Notes: generated by a model not told the origin, from the letters alone. Shown: positions 1 to 9,326, counted from the stretch's first letter. The stretch: DNA of 64,000 nt from Photobacterium angustum (GCF_002954615.1 NZ_MSCJ01000003.1:1426001-1490000); one strand, 5' to 3'. Translations and numbers: made by a program.

Positions 1-1858
1 TCACGAGTCGCGTTAATTGCTCTTTTTTCTGCTTCGACCATAGATTGTACGTATCAAAATTAGGAGTTCCAGTATGAGCGAAGTGAGTCCAGTACAAACC
101 TAGCTCACGAGCAACAGCATTATTTTTTTGCTGAAAAATATATGGGAGTTCTTCAGTGTGGATATTGAAATCAAAAAGAAACGGCATATCAAAAAGGTAT
201 GAATAGTTAACCTTGTTATGGGTTGCCATGCTATTGGACAATTGCCAGTTGATACATTTAAATAATATATCGTCGATAAGATCGCCTTCACCTTTATTGT
301 GCTTTTTATAATACTCTAAAGCTGGTGCAACATAGGCTTTGGCTTGTGGGTTATCAACGAGTGATTCAAGAAGTTTTGAATTATTAAAATCAATAACACC
401 CATTAATGATAATATCCAAGAAAAGTTGGCGAGCTCTTTTTTGTTAACTCCGTTGATTAAAGGTTTATTTATTTTTCCTTCTTTAAATAACTCTAACGGT
501 GGTTGTGGAAGTATATCCCCGTCCACATAAGGTGCAATTACAAATGCATTTGCAATCTCTGCTGATTTGGGCTGAGTAAGCACCCAAGCTTGAGTTAACT
601 CTTGAGGCGAATAATTTAAGAGACATTGCTCTTGTTTTGCGGTGTTACCATTGTGCCAACAGTTTAGTTTTTTGATCAGCCATTCATTGGCTACGTTATT
701 GTCTTCAATGGTTCTAGAAGTACAAGCACCGCTTTCCATAATCGCTTTTTGAAAAAGTTTGTCTGCACTTGGGGCCGCGAGAATACTGCAAATCGACCAA
801 GCACCTGCTGACTCACCAAAAAGGGTCACATTATTGGGGTCGCCACCAAACTTGCTGATATTGTTATGTACCCACTGCAATGCCGCTATTTGATCTCTTA
901 AAGAATTATTACCTTTAAACTTTCCTTTATTACCGAGTAAACCTAGTGTCCCTAAACGGTAATTAATTGAAACAATAACAACATCACCCAGCTCAGATAG
1001 TTTCTTCCCATTATAATTTTTAGTGTGTCCAGGAAGTCCGTAGTAACTACCCCCTATCGCTAATGCACCACCATGGATCCAAACCATAACTGGTTTAGAT
1101 TGATTTGACATTACGGCATCTTGTGAAGTCCAAACATTTAAATACAAACAATCCTCATTGCCAAAATAGTCGCCACTAAAGTTTTTCTGAGGACACATAA
1201 AGGAAGGTTGATACGCTAACAAAGCGCCTTGCCAGCTGTCATTTTCAAGTGGTTGAGGTGGCATGAAGCGTAACTTATTTTTGGGCGCTTGTGCATAAGG
1301 GATCCCCATAAAGCGCGCTGTATTACCAAATTGAAGCCCAGCAATTTCACCACCAGTAACCTTGACTCGATTGGGAGAAATCTGAAACTTCATCTTAGCT
1401 AAATTGAGGTTACATGAAGCGAGGAACAACTCATTTTGATTAGAGAGAGTTAAACACTGATTATCTTCAGTACGCAATTTATAATGATTTTTATCAGTTG
1501 CATCTTCTTCTAGTAAAATAATATTTTTGTCATCACAACTACCGACGCTAAGGTTATTGTTTTTTTCGACTAAGCAGCTTAACTCGTTATCTTTACCCAT
1601 ATATTGGAGTGATAGTTTATTATCTTGTTCGGTGGGTATCCATTGAGGCTTTAATGTCGGTATACAGGGTTCTGTAGTTAATGAATGGTCAAAAGCCCCA
1701 TTTTTAATAACAACACATTGTTGATTCGCTGTGATGAGGTTTAATGGAATTAGTTTACTTCCAAGTCTTTGCTGTAGAGACATAGGTTGCAGCACTTGAG
1801 CCGCCACACAACTTGAAAGTAAGGGCAGTAAAATCAATAAAATAATTTTTTTTCGCAT
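1..1858 (-). CDS. Type-B carboxylesterase, probable lipoprotein (3' end beyond window)
   Basis: Open from ATG at 1858 to the window edge, about 619 codons, so the C-terminus is missing. The N-terminus is a short hydrophobic signal ending in LLSSC, a lipobox, so the product is probably an outer- or inner-membrane-anchored lipoprotein. Residues ~35-160 are a Cys-containing region with repeated QC.(L/V) and LxxxSC elements that look like a ricin-type beta-trefoil (inference). The rest is an alpha/beta hydrolase of the carboxylesterase/acetylcholinesterase family: the oxyanion motif HGGA, and the nucleophile elbow GESAGA near 800-820. Substrate unknown. It is transcribed from its own promoter, away from nothing obvious; the only neighbour is the ugp operon terminator upstream. 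Confidence 0.85.
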   Translation of the reverse strand, partial: MRKKIILLILLPLLSSCVAAQVLQPMSLQQRLGSKLIPLNLITANQQCVVIKNGAFDHSLTTEPCIPTLKPQWIPTEQDNKLSLQYMGKDNELSCLVEKNNNLSVGSCDDKNIILLEEDATDKNHYKLRTEDNQCLTLSNQNELFLASCNLNLAKMKFQISPNRVKVTGGEIAGLQFGNTARFMGIPYAQAPKNKLRFMPPQPLENDSWQGALLAYQPSFMCPQKNFSGDYFGNEDCLYLNVWTSQDAVMSNQSKPVMVWIHGGALAIGGSYYGLPGHTKNYNGKKLSELGDVVIVSINYRLGTLGLLGNKGKFKGNNSLRDQIAALQWVHNNISKFGGDPNNVTLFGESAGAWSICSILAAPSADKLFQKAIMESGACTSRTIEDNNVANEWLIKKLNCWHNGNTAKQEQCLLNYSPQELTQAWVLTQPKSAEIANAFVIAPYVDGDILPQPPLELFKEGKINKPLINGVNKKELANFSWILSLMGVIDFNNSKLLESLVDNPQAKAYVAPALEYYKKHNKGEGDLIDDILFKCINWQLSNSMATHNKVNYSYLFDMPFLFDFNIHTEELPYIFQQKNNAVARELGLYWTHFAHTGTPNFDTYNLWSKQKKEQLTRLV

Positions 1859-2150
1859 GTGTAACTTCCTATGAATACCCTGTAATGAGGTTATCGATAT
1901 CAATAAATACTAGAAGTTAATGTATTCAAAACAAATTTTTAGATGATATGCAAAGTTAGTGTGTTTCTTTTTAATTATTGCGATCTATAACACACTGCAC
2001 ATATAGACGTGCACCTGATGTTAATCATTACTCATATTACAAGACTGTTTTTTAGCCTTGTAAATATTTAAACCTTTTCCGTTGTTTTTTAACTTATTGA
2101 ATAGCATAAGTTTAGTCTAATAATGACGATTTTCTGCCTTATTGAATGTA

Positions 2151-2176
2151 AAAAAGCACTCAATTGAGTGCTTTTT
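2151..2176 (-). terminator. Rho-independent terminator of the ugp operon
   Basis: Perfect palindrome AAAAAGCACTC/GAGTGCTTTTT with U-tracts on both sides, just after the stop of the HAD gene. It should end the ugpBAEC-HAD transcript. The rest of 1859-2150 holds no gene that I can see and should contain the esterase promoter. Confidence 0.85.
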
Positions 2177-2179
2177 AAA

Positions 2180-2992
2180 TTAATTGGTTTGTTTTGCCTT
2201 AACTATCTTTTCCGCTAATTCGGCAAATCCATACCCCCCATTTTCTGCCGTAATAAATTTGGGGTGATGAATTAACTTTGGTAATAATGCGCGGATATTA
2301 TTAACACCAAATGTTAATGGCAGCCATGCAAACATACCTTCATCATTTAAAGAATCGCCGACATAACTGACTTCAGTTAAATCAAGTTTTTCATGTGGTG
2401 AAAATTGCTTTAAGTAAGCTTCACTCGTTTGCTGTTTACTATGATTACCGACCCAAGCATTAATATGAATTGAGCTTTGTGTTGCATGAACTCTCTGCCC
2501 TTCAATATCAAGATGCTTTATTTCTTCAAGAATGGTTTTTGTTACATCCGAAGGTAACGGCACTCTATCTTGTGCAATATTGACAGCAACATCACAAAAT
2601 CGAAAAGGCTGATCAAGGCTCAAACTTACATCTGGATAATCCAGTAACAAACTCTCAATAGCATGGCTCAGTACTTGTTGCTCTCTTTTCATCATCTCAG
2701 CGTTACGAATATAGTGTGTCGTAAAACCTTGCTGATCTTTACGCATCCAAAACGCGCCATTTTCGCCAATAACACCATGTAAAGGCCATAACTTTGCCAT
2801 TTGATCGCACCAGCCTGCACATGCGCCCGTAACAGCAATAACGTTAACACCAACGGCTTCAAGCTTACTTAATGCCTGTAACGTTTCTGGTGGTAATTTA
2901 CCTTCCCAAGTTAACGTATCATCGACATCTGTCAGTAACCATTTCAGCTTATTCAACTGATGAACATCTACTTTGTCCAATGACTCAACCAT
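2180..2992 (-). CDS. HAD-superfamily (Cof/IIB-like) phosphatase in the ugp operon
   Basis: 270 aa. HAD motif I is DVDDTLT near residue 21, motif II is VTGAC, and the C-terminal acidic motif is YVGDSLNDEGMF near residue 210, the layout of type IIB HAD phosphatases (Cof-like, sucrose/mannosyl phosphatase relatives). Cytoplasmic; no signal or membrane segment. It is the last gene of the ugpBAEC operon, and its ATG overlaps the end of ugpC by 8 bases, so translation is probably coupled. From context it could dephosphorylate glycerol-3-phosphate or a related sugar phosphate brought in by the transporter; that substrate is inferred, not shown. Confidence 0.8.
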   Translation of the reverse strand: MVESLDKVDVHQLNKLKWLLTDVDDTLTWEGKLPPETLQALSKLEAVGVNVIAVTGACAGWCDQMAKLWPLHGVIGENGAFWMRKDQQGFTTHYIRNAEMMKREQQVLSHAIESLLLDYPDVSLSLDQPFRFCDVAVNIAQDRVPLPSDVTKTILEEIKHLDIEGQRVHATQSSIHINAWVGNHSKQQTSEAYLKQFSPHEKLDLTEVSYVGDSLNDEGMFAWLPLTFGVNNIRALLPKLIHHPKFITAENGGYGFAELAEKIVKAKQTN

Positions 2993-4100
2993 TCACCACT
3001 CCAAGAATCACTTCTTCATTTTGTTTGAAGTGATCATAAGGTATACGTTTTGAAGTGTCACAATCAAATAAATGGATATTTTCAGGTTTGATATTTACTC
3101 CCAAGCTATCGCCCATTTTTATTGGGCTGTGCCCTTCTACTCTTAAAACGAGCTGCTGTGATTGCGCCTCTTGTGTCTGGCAGTAAAGCAATAAGTCAGC
3201 TCCTAATGCTTCAATAAACTCTACTTCAACGTTAAACCAAGGCTGCTCATTATCGATTTGTAGATGTTCCGGACGCAGCCCAAGCTTCACTTTCTTTTGT
3301 TCTACAGGTTTTGCTGATAGTGATTTTACACGTCCATTTAGCTCAATACCTTGAGACGTCATATTCGCATCAAGAATGTTCATAGAAGGAGAGCCAATAA
3401 ATGTCGCAACAAATAAAGATGCTGGGTTGTCATAAATTTCTATTGGTGTCCCCACTTGCTCGACGTTACCTTTGTTCAACACCACTAACTTATCAGCCAG
3501 TGTCATTGCTTCTACCTGATCATGCGTAACGTATACTGATGTCGTACCAAGACGACGTTGTAGCTTTTTGATTTCAAGGCGCATTTGAACACGTAACTTA
3601 GCGTCGAGATTTGATAATGGCTCATCAAAAAGGAACACTTTAGGGTGCCTTACAATAGCCCGACCCATAGCAACACGCTGACGTTGACCACCCGATAATT
3701 GATTAGGTTTGCGATCCAATAAATGGTCAAGCTCTAACATAGTCGCCGCTTCATTGACTAATCGTTCAATCTCGTGTTTTGGCGTTTTACGGTTACGTAA
3801 ACCATAAGCCATGTTATTAAATACCGTCATATGGGGATATAAGGCATAGTTTTGAAAAACCATCGCAATATCACGCTCACCCGGTTCGAGATCGTTGACC
3901 CGTGTCGTATCTATGCTTAAATCACCTGATGATATATCTTCAAGCCCTGCAATCATTCGAAGTAATGTTGATTTACCACAACCACTTGGACCAACTAATA
4001 CCACCATTTCACCGTCTGAAATATCAAGGTTCAGTTCATGAATTGCTTTAAAACCATTAGGGTAAGATTTCGCAATTTTATTAAGCGTTAAAGTAGACAT
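2985..4100 (-). CDS. ugpC: sn-Glycerol-3-phosphate ABC transporter ATP-binding protein
   Basis: 371 aa MalK/UgpC-type ATPase. Walker A GPSGCGKST (residues ~38-46), ABC signature LSGGQRQRVAMGRA (~135), Walker B VFLFDEPLSNLDA (~155) and the switch His in YVTHDQVEAM. The C-terminal third is the TOBE/MalK-type regulatory domain (LGLRPEHL). It starts directly after the ugpE stop (TAAATG), and the next gene overlaps its end, so it sits in a tight operon. It energises uptake of glycerol-3-phosphate or glycerophosphodiesters by UgpB/A/E. A sugar specificity cannot be excluded from the ATPase alone; the GDPD gene next door favours glycerophosphate. Confidence 0.9.
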   Translation of the reverse strand: MSTLTLNKIAKSYPNGFKAIHELNLDISDGEMVVLVGPSGCGKSTLLRMIAGLEDISSGDLSIDTTRVNDLEPGERDIAMVFQNYALYPHMTVFNNMAYGLRNRKTPKHEIERLVNEAATMLELDHLLDRKPNQLSGGQRQRVAMGRAIVRHPKVFLFDEPLSNLDAKLRVQMRLEIKKLQRRLGTTSVYVTHDQVEAMTLADKLVVLNKGNVEQVGTPIEIYDNPASLFVATFIGSPSMNILDANMTSQGIELNGRVKSLSAKPVEQKKVKLGLRPEHLQIDNEQPWFNVEVEFIEALGADLLLYCQTQEAQSQQLVLRVEGHSPIKMGDSLGVNIKPENIHLFDCDTSKRIPYDHFKQNEEVILGVVNG

Positions 4101-4949
4101 TTATTTCTCCGAATCAACTAGGCCTTTAACAAAGGCTTTTTGCATTGCTATAACGACAATGACTGGTGGTAGCATTGCGATAATCGTGGTTGCCATAATT
4201 TTGTTCCATTCAATGACACCATCAACCACTCCTGTCATTTGCTTGATCGCCATGACGATAGTGAAATAATGGGTATCCGTCGTGATCAATAACGGCCATA
4301 AATATTGGTTCCAACCGTAGATGAAAGTGATCACAAATAAGGCTGCGATATTGGTGCGTGATAATGGTAATAAAATATCGAAAAAGAATTTTATTGGACC
4401 TGCACCATCAATCCGTGCGGCTTCAACGAGTTCATTGGGAATCGTTAAAAAGAACTGCCTGAATAGGAACGTGGCTGTTGCACTGGCAATCAATGGAATG
4501 GTTAAGCCTGAAAATGAATTCAACATCCCCAAATTACTGATCACCTCAAAAGTCGGCATAATACGCACTTCAACAGGCAACATCAGGGTGAAAAAGATCA
4601 ACCAAAAAGCAATCATCCTGCCGCGAAAACGGAAGAAAACCACCGCATAAGCAGACATAATAGAGATTGTTAATTTACCCACAGTGATACACAGCGCCAT
4701 AATAAACGAGTTAAGTAATAGCCCATTTATGGATAAAGACTTATCACTAAAAGCCGTATGTCCACTCAGTAAATCTTTAAAAACACTAAGTCCAAGATCA
4801 CCAAACCATAACGGAGTACTAGTCGCGAAATCATGATTCTCGTGTGTCGTTGCCACAACTGCTAACCATACTGGTAACGCGATAGAAATCACGCCAAGTA
4901 TCAACAATAGATGACAACAAAAATTAAAAAGAGGTCTTCTTTCTACCAT
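4101..4949 (-). CDS. ugpE: Glycerol-3-phosphate ABC transporter permease UgpE
   Basis: 282 aa, MalG/UgpE-type inner-membrane permease with about six transmembrane helices. The EAA loop that contacts the ATPase is visible as ELVEAARIDGAGPIKFFFDI near residue 175. Its start codon overlaps the ugpA stop by one base (TAATG) and ugpC follows at once, so the three genes are translationally coupled. Partner of UgpA in the transport pore. Confidence 0.9.
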   Translation of the reverse strand: MVERRPLFNFCCHLLLILGVISIALPVWLAVVATTHENHDFATSTPLWFGDLGLSVFKDLLSGHTAFSDKSLSINGLLLNSFIMALCITVGKLTISIMSAYAVVFFRFRGRMIAFWLIFFTLMLPVEVRIMPTFEVISNLGMLNSFSGLTIPLIASATATFLFRQFFLTIPNELVEAARIDGAGPIKFFFDILLPLSRTNIAALFVITFIYGWNQYLWPLLITTDTHYFTIVMAIKQMTGVVDGVIEWNKIMATTIIAMLPPVIVVIAMQKAFVKGLVDSEK

Positions 4950-5830
4950 TAGTACGCTACCTTCTTTTCAACATACTTAAATTGAATAACCGTTAATAAA
5001 GCAACCAATATCATTAGGATCACTGACTGAGCCGCAGAGCCACCTAAATCTAATCCGATGAAGCCATCATTAAATACCTTGTAAACCAAGGTCGAGGTGC
5101 TATTACTTGGCCCGCCTTGTGTCATCGCATGAATAATCGCGAAGGTATCAAAAAAGGCGTACACAAAGTTCACGACTAATAGGAAAAAGCTCGTTGGGGA
5201 GATCAGTGGGAAACTGATCGTTAAGAAACGCTTAATCGGGCCACTGCCATCGATGGCTGCGGCTTCGTGTAATGATTTAGGAACAGATTGCAATGCCGCT
5301 AGGAAGAACAGAAAGTTATAACTGATTTGCTTCCAAGTCGAAGTAATGATCACCATCCACATCGCATGGCTGCCATTGAGTTTAGGATTCCAATCTACGC
5401 CCAAGAAATGCAGCATATCGGTAAACACACCAATCGTTGGATCAAATAAAAATAGCCACAATGAACCAGCAACAGCCGGTGCTACAGCGTAAGGCCAGAT
5501 TAAAAATGTTCGATAGGCTAATGAACCACGGATAATTTGCTCGGCTAATGCCGATAATATTAATGCACAAACTAATGCTAATACGGCAACACTAATACTG
5601 AACTGGAGCGTCGTAAAAAAAGCATCTAAATAATTAGGATCATGAAACAGGTTCATGAAGTTTTCGAGACCAACAAATTCTTGGCTCATACCAAAAGCAT
5701 CTTCAAGTAGAGATGATTGATAAATAGCTTGTCCTGCTGGCCAAATAAAGAACACAAACGTGATCAGAAGTTGTGGCGCAATAAGGAAAAACGGAAGCCA
5801 TTTGTTTTTAAATACAACAGGGGATGACAT
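4949..5830 (-). CDS. ugpA: Glycerol-3-phosphate ABC transporter permease UgpA
   Basis: 293 aa, MalF/UgpA-type permease with six predicted membrane helices. The first lies around residues 12-35, and the EAA loop [20 protein letters not shown] is near residue 185. It follows ugpB after an 80-bp gap that carries a strong hairpin, so it may be expressed at a lower level than the binding protein. Forms the heterodimeric channel with UgpE. Confidence 0.9.
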   Translation of the reverse strand: MSSPVVFKNKWLPFFLIAPQLLITFVFFIWPAGQAIYQSSLLEDAFGMSQEFVGLENFMNLFHDPNYLDAFFTTLQFSISVAVLALVCALILSALAEQIIRGSLAYRTFLIWPYAVAPAVAGSLWLFLFDPTIGVFTDMLHFLGVDWNPKLNGSHAMWMVIITSTWKQISYNFLFFLAALQSVPKSLHEAAAIDGSGPIKRFLTISFPLISPTSFFLLVVNFVYAFFDTFAIIHAMTQGGPSNSTSTLVYKVFNDGFIGLDLGGSAAQSVILMILVALLTVIQFKYVEKKVAY

Positions 5831-5863
5831 ACAAATACCAAAATAATACAGGCAAGGTGTATA

Positions 5864-5887
5864 TCCCCCGCCAAAATTAGCGGGGGA
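5864..5887 (-). terminator. Intercistronic hairpin between ugpB and ugpA
   Basis: Perfect 8-bp stem TCCCCCGC/GCGGGGGA with an 8-nt loop, and no long U-run after it. Hairpins here usually stabilise the upstream binding-protein mRNA or cause partial termination, giving more UgpB than permease. Function is inferred from position and structure. Confidence 0.6.
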
Positions 5888-5910
5888 TGAATCTTAATCA
5901 AATATTTAAA

Positions 5911-7221
5911 TTATGATTTTTGAGTTCTTTCAAAGCGACGAAGCTGCGCATCACCTCGGCTTTTCGCATTATCTAATGCTTCTTTTGCCGAAATTTTACC
6001 CGCCCATACGGCTTCAAGTTCTTCATTAATAATGTCGCGCGTTTGTAAGAAGTTACCGAAGCGTAAGCCTTTTGAATTAACCGTAGGTGTTGTTGATGTC
6101 ATCTGCTTAACAGCAACATCTGTCCCCGGGTGAGTTTTGTAAAAGCCTTGCTTTTGGGTGAGTTCGTACGCTTTTTCTGTGATTGGTAAGTAACCAGAGA
6201 ATTGGTGCCAATCAGCTTGAACCGCAGGGCTTGAAAGGTAGGTAAAGAACTTAGCAACACCTTTGTATTCTTCTTTTGAGTGTCCACGAAGTACCCATAA
6301 CGATGCACCACCAATAATGGTGTTTTGTGGTTTTTTCACTAATTCATCATCATAAGGTAACTGTGCAACACCGACATCTACCCCTTTCATATTCTCTTGA
6401 ATGCCAGCCAGACCCGCAGATGAGCCCATGGTCATCGCACATTCACCCGTATAGAAAAGCGGCATACCATCAGACTGACGTCCACCATATTTGAACAGAC
6501 CTTCTTTAGCCCACTTACCCATCTGTTCAATATGTTTAACGAAAGGCGCATTATTAAAGGTAAATTTAGTATCTACACCATCAAAGCCATTGTTGTTGGT
6601 TGCCATAGCAACATTGTTTCTTGCACCGAAGTTTTCGATTTGCGTCCATGACTGCCATGTTGTACTAAAGCCACATTTAGCACCTGAAGCAATCAGCTTA
6701 CGAGAATCTTCTTCTACTTGTTTCCATGTTTTGGGTGGAGTGGTAATCCCCGCTTTAGCAAACATTTCTTTGTTGTAATAAAGCACTGGGGTTGAACTGT
6801 TAAATGGCAACGATAACATTTTGCCATCGTTAGTAGTGTAATAACCTGTTACAGCTGATAAATAATCGTTTTTGTTAAAAGGTTCTTTGGTATCAGCCAT
6901 TAATTCATATACAGGATAAACCGCTTTCTTAGCTCCCATCATAGTGGCAGTGCCTACTTCGAAAACTTGTACAATAGCAGGCTGCTCTTTCGCTCTAAAT
7001 GCAGCAATTGCACCTGTCATCGTTTCGGCATAAGTACCTTTATAAACAGGTTTAATCTCGTATTCAGATTGGCTGGCATTAAAGTTGTCGGCAATTTCAT
7101 TTACCTTTTTACCTAATGCCCCACCCATAGCATGCCACCATTCAATTTCGGTCTTTGCTTGCACTTGTGTACTCATTAGCGCCGCTGTAACGGCAAGTCC
7201 TGCAATATGTTTAAAAGCCAT
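5911..7221 (-). CDS. ugpB: Periplasmic glycerol-3-phosphate binding protein
   Basis: 436 aa, family 1 extracellular solute-binding protein. A Sec signal peptide ends at about residue 22 (MSTQVQA|KTEI). The mature start EIEWWHAMGGALGKKVNEI is characteristic of UgpB, which binds glycerol-3-phosphate and glycerophosphocholine. Typical length for the family. First gene of the minus-strand operon, with a Pho-box-like site about 110 bp upstream. It captures substrate in the periplasm for UgpAE-UgpC. Confidence 0.93.
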   Translation of the reverse strand: MAFKHIAGLAVTAALMSTQVQAKTEIEWWHAMGGALGKKVNEIADNFNASQSEYEIKPVYKGTYAETMTGAIAAFRAKEQPAIVQVFEVGTATMMGAKKAVYPVYELMADTKEPFNKNDYLSAVTGYYTTNDGKMLSLPFNSSTPVLYYNKEMFAKAGITTPPKTWKQVEEDSRKLIASGAKCGFSTTWQSWTQIENFGARNNVAMATNNNGFDGVDTKFTFNNAPFVKHIEQMGKWAKEGLFKYGGRQSDGMPLFYTGECAMTMGSSAGLAGIQENMKGVDVGVAQLPYDDELVKKPQNTIIGGASLWVLRGHSKEEYKGVAKFFTYLSSPAVQADWHQFSGYLPITEKAYELTQKQGFYKTHPGTDVAVKQMTSTTPTVNSKGLRFGNFLQTRDIINEELEAVWAGKISAKEALDNAKSRGDAQLRRFERTQKS

Positions 7222-7328
7222 TTTTATTCCTTGGAAACCATTTTTAACAAAAGCTGACGATTTAGTGGATGTTCACTTCTTGTGTTCCAACCACTCATTT
7301 ATTTTCAAGTGAACATTAGAAGCAAAAA

Positions 7329-7346
7329 GTGACATCTCGGTTACAG
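7329..7346 (-). promoter_or_regulatory. Candidate PhoB box upstream of ugpB
   Basis: The minus strand reads CTGTAACCGAGATGTCAC, two 7-bp half-sites (CTGTAAC, ATGTCAC) spaced 11 bp apart. This matches the known Pho-box layout CTGTCAT-N4-CTGTCAT at 5 of 7 positions in each half. It lies in the 216-bp divergent region between ugpB and the phosphodiesterase gene. ugp genes are PhoB-controlled in E. coli. Control here is inferred. Confidence 0.5.
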
Positions 7347-7449
7347 TTGCATGAAGTAAATAAGATTAAGACTTTCAGGATAGTTGTAATAAAATTTTCA
7401 TCAAACACATGGATAGTTCATTTGAAAATAACTGAAGATGGAAAAGAAA

Positions 7450-8169
7450 ATGAAAATTACAGCTCACCGTGGTTTTTCTAGCTTAGCCCCTGAAAACACC
7501 CTTGCAGCGATGAAAGAAGCGATTAACTATGGCTGTGAGTGGATTGAAATTGACGTTCAATTAAGTGCTGATCACGTTCCTATGGTAATACACGACAAGA
7601 CAGTAAACCGTTGCAGTAACGGCAAAGGAGAAGTGAGAAACTTGTCAAAAATAGAACTAAAACAGCTAGATGCTGGCTCTTGGTTTAGCGATGATTTTAA
7701 GGGTGAAACCATACCGACATTAGAAGAAGTATTACAGCTAACAAGTGAAGCTAAGGTCGCGTTAAATATAGAATTAAAAATTCACGCAGGAGACTGTATT
7801 CATTTGCTATGTGAAAAAGTTGCTGAAGTGATTAATAAGCTAAATATTGAACCTGAGTTGATGCTTTTCTCTAGTTTTGACCAATCAGCACTCTTCATTA
7901 TAAAGCAGCACCTTCCTCACGTAAGAAGAGGTCAATTGTGGGAAACGATCCCAAACAATCACGCTGATGTTTTAAGCGAGCTAGACGCTTTTAGTGTCCA
8001 TTGTGACTATCGTTATTTAACAGAAGAAAAGGCAAAAGCAGTAAAACGTTTAGGTTATCAGCTTTACTGTTACACCCCAAACCAACCGGAACTTGTTGAA
8101 GAACTCTGGACATGGGGAGTTGATATGATGATCACCGATACGCCACACCGTTATCTAGCATCAAAATAA
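7450..8169 (+). CDS. ugpQ: Glycerophosphodiester phosphodiesterase (GDPD), UgpQ-like
   Basis: 239 aa from the ATG at 7450, which has GGAAAAG just upstream; an in-frame ATG at 7438 would add four residues. GDPD family signatures: ITAHRGFSSLAPENT at the N-terminus with the catalytic HRG, then WIEIDVQLSADHVPMVIHD (Glu/Asp metal ligands and the second catalytic His). It ends in the family-typical VDMMITDTPHRY. No signal peptide, so cytoplasmic as for UgpQ. It hydrolyses glycerophosphodiesters to glycerol-3-phosphate and an alcohol. Divergent from ugpB and followed by the regulator 11 bp later. Confidence 0.9.
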   Translation: MKITAHRGFSSLAPENTLAAMKEAINYGCEWIEIDVQLSADHVPMVIHDKTVNRCSNGKGEVRNLSKIELKQLDAGSWFSDDFKGETIPTLEEVLQLTSEAKVALNIELKIHAGDCIHLLCEKVAEVINKLNIEPELMLFSSFDQSALFIIKQHLPHVRRGQLWETIPNNHADVLSELDAFSVHCDYRYLTEEKAKAVKRLGYQLYCYTPNQPELVEELWTWGVDMMITDTPHRYLASK

Positions 8170-8180
8170 TCAAATAAAGG

Positions 8181-8963
8181 ATGGCAACATATTTCATGGA
8201 TGATTTAAGTACCCGTCAACAACAAATAATGACGTTAATACATAAGCAAGAATATTGCTCAATTGAAGAATTAGCGCAACAGTTTGAAATAACGCCCCAG
8301 ACGATCAGACGCGACATTAACTTACTTTGCCAACAAGGGATCGCTATGCGTCATCATGGTGGCGTTGGCCTTCCTGTTACGTTGAGCAATCGAAGTTACG
8401 ATGCAAGACAAATTACTAATAAAGATGAAAAGCAAGAGATTGCGAAAAACGTCGCTAAAGCTATCCCCAATGGGTGTACATTATTTTTAGGTATCGGAAC
8501 CACCATTGCATGTATCGCAGAGCAATTAGTTAACCACCAAGAATTACGTGTAGTGACGAATAACTTTCAAGCTGCGCATACACTCTCTAAGTTCGAAAAT
8601 ATAGAAACTTGGATACCTAGTGGCAGAATAAGAGCGAATGGTGGTGATATTGTCGACGACACGGTACTCAATTACTTTAGTCAATTTGCAGCAGACATCG
8701 GTATTATTGGCTGTGCGGGTATCAGTGAATTACCTTACGCCTCACCTCAAACCACCTATTCGGCAGAGAAAAAGCAAGCTGTTGCGATGGAGCATGAGTT
8801 AAGAGAAAGCAGAGTTAGTCAGGCTATTTTAGAAAATTCACAACAAACTTGGTTAGTCGCAAATCATACGAAATGGCAACGTAAAGCCAGTACAAAAGTT
8901 GCTCCTCTTTGCCAGTTTGATCGTGTATTCACTAACAGTACCAAAGAGAACCAACTATCATAA
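8181..8963 (+). CDS. DeoR/GlpR-family transcriptional regulator
   Basis: 260 aa, or 255 aa from the second ATG at 8196, which matches the usual family start better (MDDLSTRQQQIM). The N-terminal DeoR helix-turn-helix is clear: EYCSIEELAQQFEITPQTIRRDINLL, then MRHHGGV. The C-terminal DeoR sensor domain (FLGIGTT, VVTNNFQAA, GCAGIS) binds phosphorylated ligands in this family. Co-transcribed with the GDPD gene and likely to regulate the divergent ugp locus, possibly with glycerol-3-phosphate as inducer (inference). Confidence 0.88.
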   Translation: MATYFMDDLSTRQQQIMTLIHKQEYCSIEELAQQFEITPQTIRRDINLLCQQGIAMRHHGGVGLPVTLSNRSYDARQITNKDEKQEIAKNVAKAIPNGCTLFLGIGTTIACIAEQLVNHQELRVVTNNFQAAHTLSKFENIETWIPSGRIRANGGDIVDDTVLNYFSQFAADIGIIGCAGISELPYASPQTTYSAEKKQAVAMEHELRESRVSQAILENSQQTWLVANHTKWQRKASTKVAPLCQFDRVFTNSTKENQLS

Positions 8964-8987
8964 TGACGTTTCTAAACATCATTTAAC

Positions 8988-9026
8988 AACGGGTTGGTTT
9001 AATTTCAATATTTGCCAACTACCGTT
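8988..9026 (+). terminator. Possible stem-loop after the DeoR gene
   Basis: AACGG-GTTGG pairs with CCAAC-TA-CCGTT across a 17-nt loop, 25 bp after the stop codon. No strong U-tract follows, so it is a weak terminator candidate. Confidence 0.3.
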
Positions 9027-9104
9027 ATCATTAGAAATGCTTTGCTTTTTTATCACTTAATATAAACATTGCCTCTTTTAGTAATAAAAGAAACAGCGGT
9101 GATA

Positions 9105-9326
9105 TTAATTATTTCCCTTCTTGACTAAATCTCTAATTTTAGATGCTTTTTCAAAATGATCGAGCTGATGCGTTTCAATCCACCATTTAGCAGCTTCCAT
9201 TAACAAGTCAGGATCGTCATTTTTGTTTTTGAAAAAAGCGTAAAATGACACGCCTACATTTTCACCTTTACTGGCTATTTTCTTATCGCACACATCGATA
9301 ATTTTATTTCTTAGGGTTGTTCTCAT
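9105..9326 (-). CDS. Small conserved protein (possibly DUF6500-like)
   Basis: 73 aa from the ATG at 9326 (MRTTLRNKIIDVCDK), preceded by AGAGAAG; an upstream in-frame ATG at 9395 gives a 23-residue extension that looks non-native. Soluble, charged, no membrane segment. The pattern CDKKIASKGENVGVSFYAFF, then AAKWWIETHQLDHFEKA, resembles a short family of unknown function common in Vibrio accessory regions; the DUF number is from memory. It marks the left side of the accessory region. Confidence 0.6.
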   Translation of the reverse strand: MRTTLRNKIIDVCDKKIASKGENVGVSFYAFFKNKNDDPDLLMEAAKWWIETHQLDHFEKASKIRDLVKKGNN

